Below are positions 61,002 to 64,000 of a DNA stretch of 64,000 nucleotides, piece after piece. Each line of letters starts with the position of its first letter. Positions within the stretch are counted from its first letter, which is position 1. Under the pieces are notes generated by a model. It was given only the letters and a program-made list of their open reading frames with translations. It was not told the origin of the DNA and made no database searches. The DNA lies in NCBI RefSeq assembly GCF_005049105.1, contig NZ_SUKA01000001.1, positions 868,001 to 932,000 of the forward strand, in the 5' to 3' direction. A program made the translations under genes and the position numbers. This DNA is from Sphingobacterium alkalisoli. Its GTDB lineage: Bacteria > Bacteroidota > Bacteroidia > Sphingobacteriales > Sphingobacteriaceae.

Positions 61002-64000
61002 TTAAAATGAAAGATTTAAACCTACGTTATATGTCCTAGGTATGGGATATCCATTGGAGAGATCACGTCCGAGACTAGTTACGTTTTCTGGATTCGGTCC
61101 GCTGTAGCTAGAGAATGTTACCACATTATCCAACGAAGCATACACACGCAGTCGTTGTAGTCCATATCGTCTCAAGGCGTCGCGGCTGAAATTGTAGGCC
61201 AAAATAATATTGTTGATTTTAAAATAAGTGCCATTCTCTGCCCATAAGGTTTGATCGTAACGAAACGGGTTTACTGATCCGCTTCGTGTGTAGGCGTAAG
61301 CATAGGGATATTTGGCTATATCGCCCGGTTGTCGCCACATATCATATCCGTCTAGTGGTACCACGACTTTATTATCTCCGTCCTTTCCAAAGGGATCGGA
61401 CATGAGTCCCATGCGCTCGGCTAATGCATTGTTCAAGATCGTACGCTTAGCCGTATAAGATGCATACATGCTAAACTGGAGATTTTTATAGGTAAATGTA
61501 TTTTGTACCCCACCAGTAACCAGCGGTTGGGAGTTGCCAGTCCGTTCCATATCACGGCTATCAAGAATGTAGTCCCCGTTTATGTCTTTCCAAATCGGAT
61601 CTCCAGCCTGAAAGAAGGTTCCATCTGCCGTGCGGTAACGCAAGCCAGTAGCTGGATCAATTGGCACGTCTTGGTCATGCGCATATACGCCCTGATTGAT
61701 TAACAGGTAGTTGGAAAGCGTAGCCGTACCCACGCGGAATACATTATGCTGTCCATCTACAGGATCACCACTAAATTTGATAAATTGGCCACCATAATGC
61801 GCAGGCAATTTTAATAGCACATCCTTATTGAGTGCACCGTTAATGGAGAATGTCCAATTAAAATCGCCTCCCGGGCGTAAAGGCCTAACATTTAACATTA
61901 ATTCATGCCCATAGTTCGCGATCGCCGCATCATTGGACGCTAGCACATTGAAAGCGACGGAATTGTTCAAAAATTGATCGAAGAGCAAGTTGTCCACCTT
62001 TTTGTAATAGGTGTCATAGACAAACTCCACGCGATTGTTAAATATCGAAATATCTAACCCGAAGTTATATTGCATCGAAGTTGTAGGCTTCAAGTTCGGA
62101 TTAGGAATCTGACCAAAATTAATACCTATCCCGGCTTGTTGGTTATAATTGCCTTGAATATCATACCGACCGTAGATTCGTTCCAGCGTACTGTTTGGCA
62201 TTACATTAATCCCCCAACTTCCGCGTATGGAAGCTAGGCTTATCCAGGAGGCATTATCTTTTACCCACTCCTCATTGTGCGCATTCCAACGTAAGCCGAG
62301 CGCTGGGTTTTTCGTATAAAGGTTTCCAAAACCATTTCCTGAAGAGCCATCCATACGATAGGAAAGATCAACGACATATCTTCTTTTGTAGTCGTAAGAA
62401 GTAGACAGGGCAAAGGATAGCGCTTTTTCGTTTCTAAAATTGTTTAATAGCCCTCCGCCCCGTGAAAAATACCCATCATAGCCTAACGGACCTTGATAAT
62501 TATCGTTTGGTGTGCGATCTTGTTGAATCGGGAAATCCTGCCGGGTCACGTTGCGAGCCTCGTTGAAGAGGTTGATAAAGATATTATGTGCCTCGTTGAA
62601 GGATTTGCTGTAATTCAGCGAGCTGCGGCTATACAGTTGCGTTTGCCTCCCGGCAAAAGAATAGACTTTCGAAAACTGATTGTTAGCCGCTGCAGGTGAG
62701 AACGTATCTTCAGTGTCAGAAACAAACTCATAACTCAGTGCCGAAGTAAGGCGCAGACCAGTTAAGATTTCATATGATCCTTCAATATAAGGACGGATTA
62801 ACCGCTTAACATTGTCATTTTTTGTACTAATGGAAGAGATGTACTCCGATGACGCCGAATAGAAAGAAGGCGGCGGGAGTAAAGTGGAAGACATTCCGCC
62901 AGAGGCGACACCTGTTTGCAGTATGCCCGTACCATCGCCTTTATTTATCTTACCTAACTGGGCAAACACCTGTCCTGTAAAGCGAAGCTTAGAATCCGGA
63001 CTATAATCCATCCGAAGGTTGGTCGAATAGCGGTCAAAACCTGTATTGCGAATAATACCCGTTTCGGTATGATACCCGATATTGGCTTTGTAAGATAGTA
63101 CATTGTTACCGCCATCGACACTTAGGTTATGGCTTTGATTGAATGTGGTCTGAAAATACAAATCTTGCCAGTTTGTAGAGTTGTTAAAATACGCGTTCAA
63201 GCTATCCGATAAATGCGGAGTCTGCTGTATGCGGTCGATATCATCCTGTGTCAATGCATTTCCAAAAATCTGCTCCAGCTTTAGCCTACGCTCAAGATTA
63301 CCGCCTAAGGTTTCCCGTAATTTGGGAGGCGTCCGCATAAATGAATTATTGACGTAATTGATCCGTGGGATTTCTGAATTTCCTCTTTTTGTATTGATGA
63401 TAATTACCCCGTAAGCGGCCAATGAACCATAAAGAGAAGTCGCCTGGGCATCTTTTAAAATTTCTATACTTTCCACGTCTTCTGGCGGAATCATGGACAA
63501 CGGACTGATACCCGGTCCTTGCTGCTGTAAGCCCATTTCGGAAGCCCTATCCGCATCCAATGGTACTCCGTCGATTACGTATAAGGGAGAGGTAGGCATG
63601 AGGATGGATTCATTTCCTGAGCCCGCCGTGGCCAGTGTGGAAAGACCGCGTATTTGCGTCGTACCACGAAATCCCGGTGCGCCCGTGTTCACCTGTATAT
63701 TAAGTCCGGGAGCCCTTCCCTGTAGTAAAGTTTCCAAAGATCCGGGTATATCACGGATGTCATCCGCTGTGATGATGTTGGATGCTCCCGTAGAGGTTTC
63801 TTTGGGCCGTTTTACATAACCGCGTGTTACCACTACTTCCTCTACCGACTCCGTATCCTCAGAAGGTTCCATGGTGACAGTTAGGTTGGTCTGTCCGCTA
63901 GTACGTGTCCGTTGGTCTACATAGCCCACTAGTTTGAACAATAACGTGGTGCTTCCCGTTATGGAAACTGAGAACCCACCATTTTCATCCGTAGCGACCA
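61002..64000 (-). CDS. SusC/RagA-family TonB-dependent receptor, 5' end outside the window
   Basis: TonB-driven outer-membrane transporter, partner of the SusD protein. The frame stays open to the right edge, so the N-terminus with signal peptide is missing and about 999 residues are visible. The visible start is the end of a carboxypeptidase-regulatory-like domain (TDENGGFSVSITGSTTLLFKLVGYVD), followed by the plug domain (ITADDIRDIPGSLETLLQGRAPGLNIQ and the RGLST region) and the 22-strand barrel, with the C-terminal aromatic PIPRTYNVGLNLSF. A TTG near 63941 is an internal codon, not a start. It is the first gene seen in the operon; any regulator lies beyond the edge. Confidence 0.94.
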   Translation of the reverse strand, partial: VATDENGGFSVSITGSTTLLFKLVGYVDQRTRTSGQTNLTVTMEPSEDTESVEEVVVTRGYVKRPKETSTGASNIITADDIRDIPGSLETLLQGRAPGLNIQVNTGAPGFRGTTQIRGLSTLATAGSGNESILMPTSPLYVIDGVPLDADRASEMGLQQQGPGISPLSMIPPEDVESIEILKDAQATSLYGSLAAYGVIIINTKRGNSEIPRINYVNNSFMRTPPKLRETLGGNLERRLKLEQIFGNALTQDDIDRIQQTPHLSDSLNAYFNNSTNWQDLYFQTTFNQSHNLSVDGGNNVLSYKANIGYHTETGIIRNTGFDRYSTNLRMDYSPDSKLRFTGQVFAQLGKINKGDGTGILQTGVASGGMSSTLLPPPSFYSASSEYISSISTKNDNVKRLIRPYIEGSYEILTGLRLTSALSYEFVSDTEDTFSPAAANNQFSKVYSFAGRQTQLYSRSSLNYSKSFNEAHNIFINLFNEARNVTRQDFPIQQDRTPNDNYQGPLGYDGYFSRGGGLLNNFRNEKALSFALSTSYDYKRRYVVDLSYRMDGSSGNGFGNLYTKNPALGLRWNAHNEEWVKDNASWISLASIRGSWGINVMPNSTLERIYGRYDIQGNYNQQAGIGINFGQIPNPNLKPTTSMQYNFGLDISIFNNRVEFVYDTYYKKVDNLLFDQFLNNSVAFNVLASNDAAIANYGHELMLNVRPLRPGGDFNWTFSINGALNKDVLLKLPAHYGGQFIKFSGDPVDGQHNVFRVGTATLSNYLLINQGVYAHDQDVPIDPATGLRYRTADGTFFQAGDPIWKDINGDYILDSRDMERTGNSQPLVTGGVQNTFTYKNLQFSMYASYTAKRTILNNALAERMGLMSDPFGKDGDNKVVVPLDGYDMWRQPGDIAKYPYAYAYTRSGSVNPFRYDQTLWAENGTYFKINNIILAYNFSRDALRRYGLQRLRVYASLDNVVTFSSYSGPNPENVTSLGRDLSNGYPIPRTYNVGLNLSF

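Noticed and set aside
63939..63941. TTG as the susC start codon
   Set aside because: The frame continues upstream to the window edge with a carboxypeptidase-regulatory-like domain; the true start is outside.
1..64000. CRISPR array, tRNA or rRNA genes, insertion sequence, prophage, integron
   Set aside because: Looked for regularly spaced repeats, cloverleaf-like sequences, transposase or integrase motifs and phage genes; none seen.

Overview
The window is a chromosomal segment of a Bacteroidota bacterium, most likely Sphingobacteriaceae (Sphingobacterium/Pedobacter type). The support is a SusC/SusD pair, promoters with the Bacteroidota -7 element TAnnTTTG, zinc-free forms of ribosomal proteins S14, S4 and L36, an IPExxxVDY-family gene between pyk and acpP, a succinyl/acetylornithine-type transcarbamylase, and a secY-map-infA-rpmJ order without adk. 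No rRNA, tRNA, CRISPR array, insertion sequence or prophage was seen. The genus is an inference.

Layout. 1-4.3 kb (+): HtrA protease, low-molecular-weight tyrosine phosphatase, a small unknown protein, a secreted cyclophilin and exonuclease III. 4.3-13.6 kb (-): QueD-like pterin synthase, an FMN 2-hydroxy-acid dehydrogenase preceded by a 17-bp inverted repeat, a tiny lipoprotein, metE under a SAM-I riboswitch, a two-component system and pyruvate kinase. 13.7-22.7 kb: IPExxxVDY protein (-), then acpP-fabF-rnc, hisS, pdhA-pdhC, a serine hydrolase and a CoA-binding protein (+). 23.1-38.5 kb (+): a near-complete S10-spc-alpha ribosomal superoperon from rplC to rplQ, without rpsJ at its head. It starts at a near-consensus promoter, carries several hairpins in unusually long internal gaps, and has a second promoter before infA. 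38.6-43.5 kb (+): argD-argF'-argB-proC-argE, ending at a terminator shared with convergent glyS. 43.5-47.9 kb (-): glyS, bcp, an M23 peptidase and a fumarylacetoacetate-hydrolase-family protein. 47.9-52.3 kb: a gap with remnants of what looks like a gluconate-2-dehydrogenase subunit 3/GMC oxidoreductase pair, then a class Ib ribonucleotide reductase operon nrdH-I-E-F (-). 52.7-64 kb (-): a tight SusCD operon whose susC gene runs off the right edge.

The most unusual accessory content is the SusCD operon: SusC, SusD, a fasciclin lipoprotein, an IPT/delta-60 beta-propeller lipoprotein, an alkaline-phosphatase-fold protein with a LamG-like insertion whose metal ligands look lost, and two lipoproteins ending in related discoidin (F5/8 C) domains. 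The visible part contains no glycoside hydrolase, lyase, sulfatase or protease. It reads as a surface binding and uptake machine of unknown ligand rather than a standard polysaccharide-degradation locus.

Most of the rest is conserved housekeeping. Operon structure, promoters and hairpins were read by eye. Start codons were corrected by family N-termini where the longest open frame began too early. No database search or folding calculation was run.
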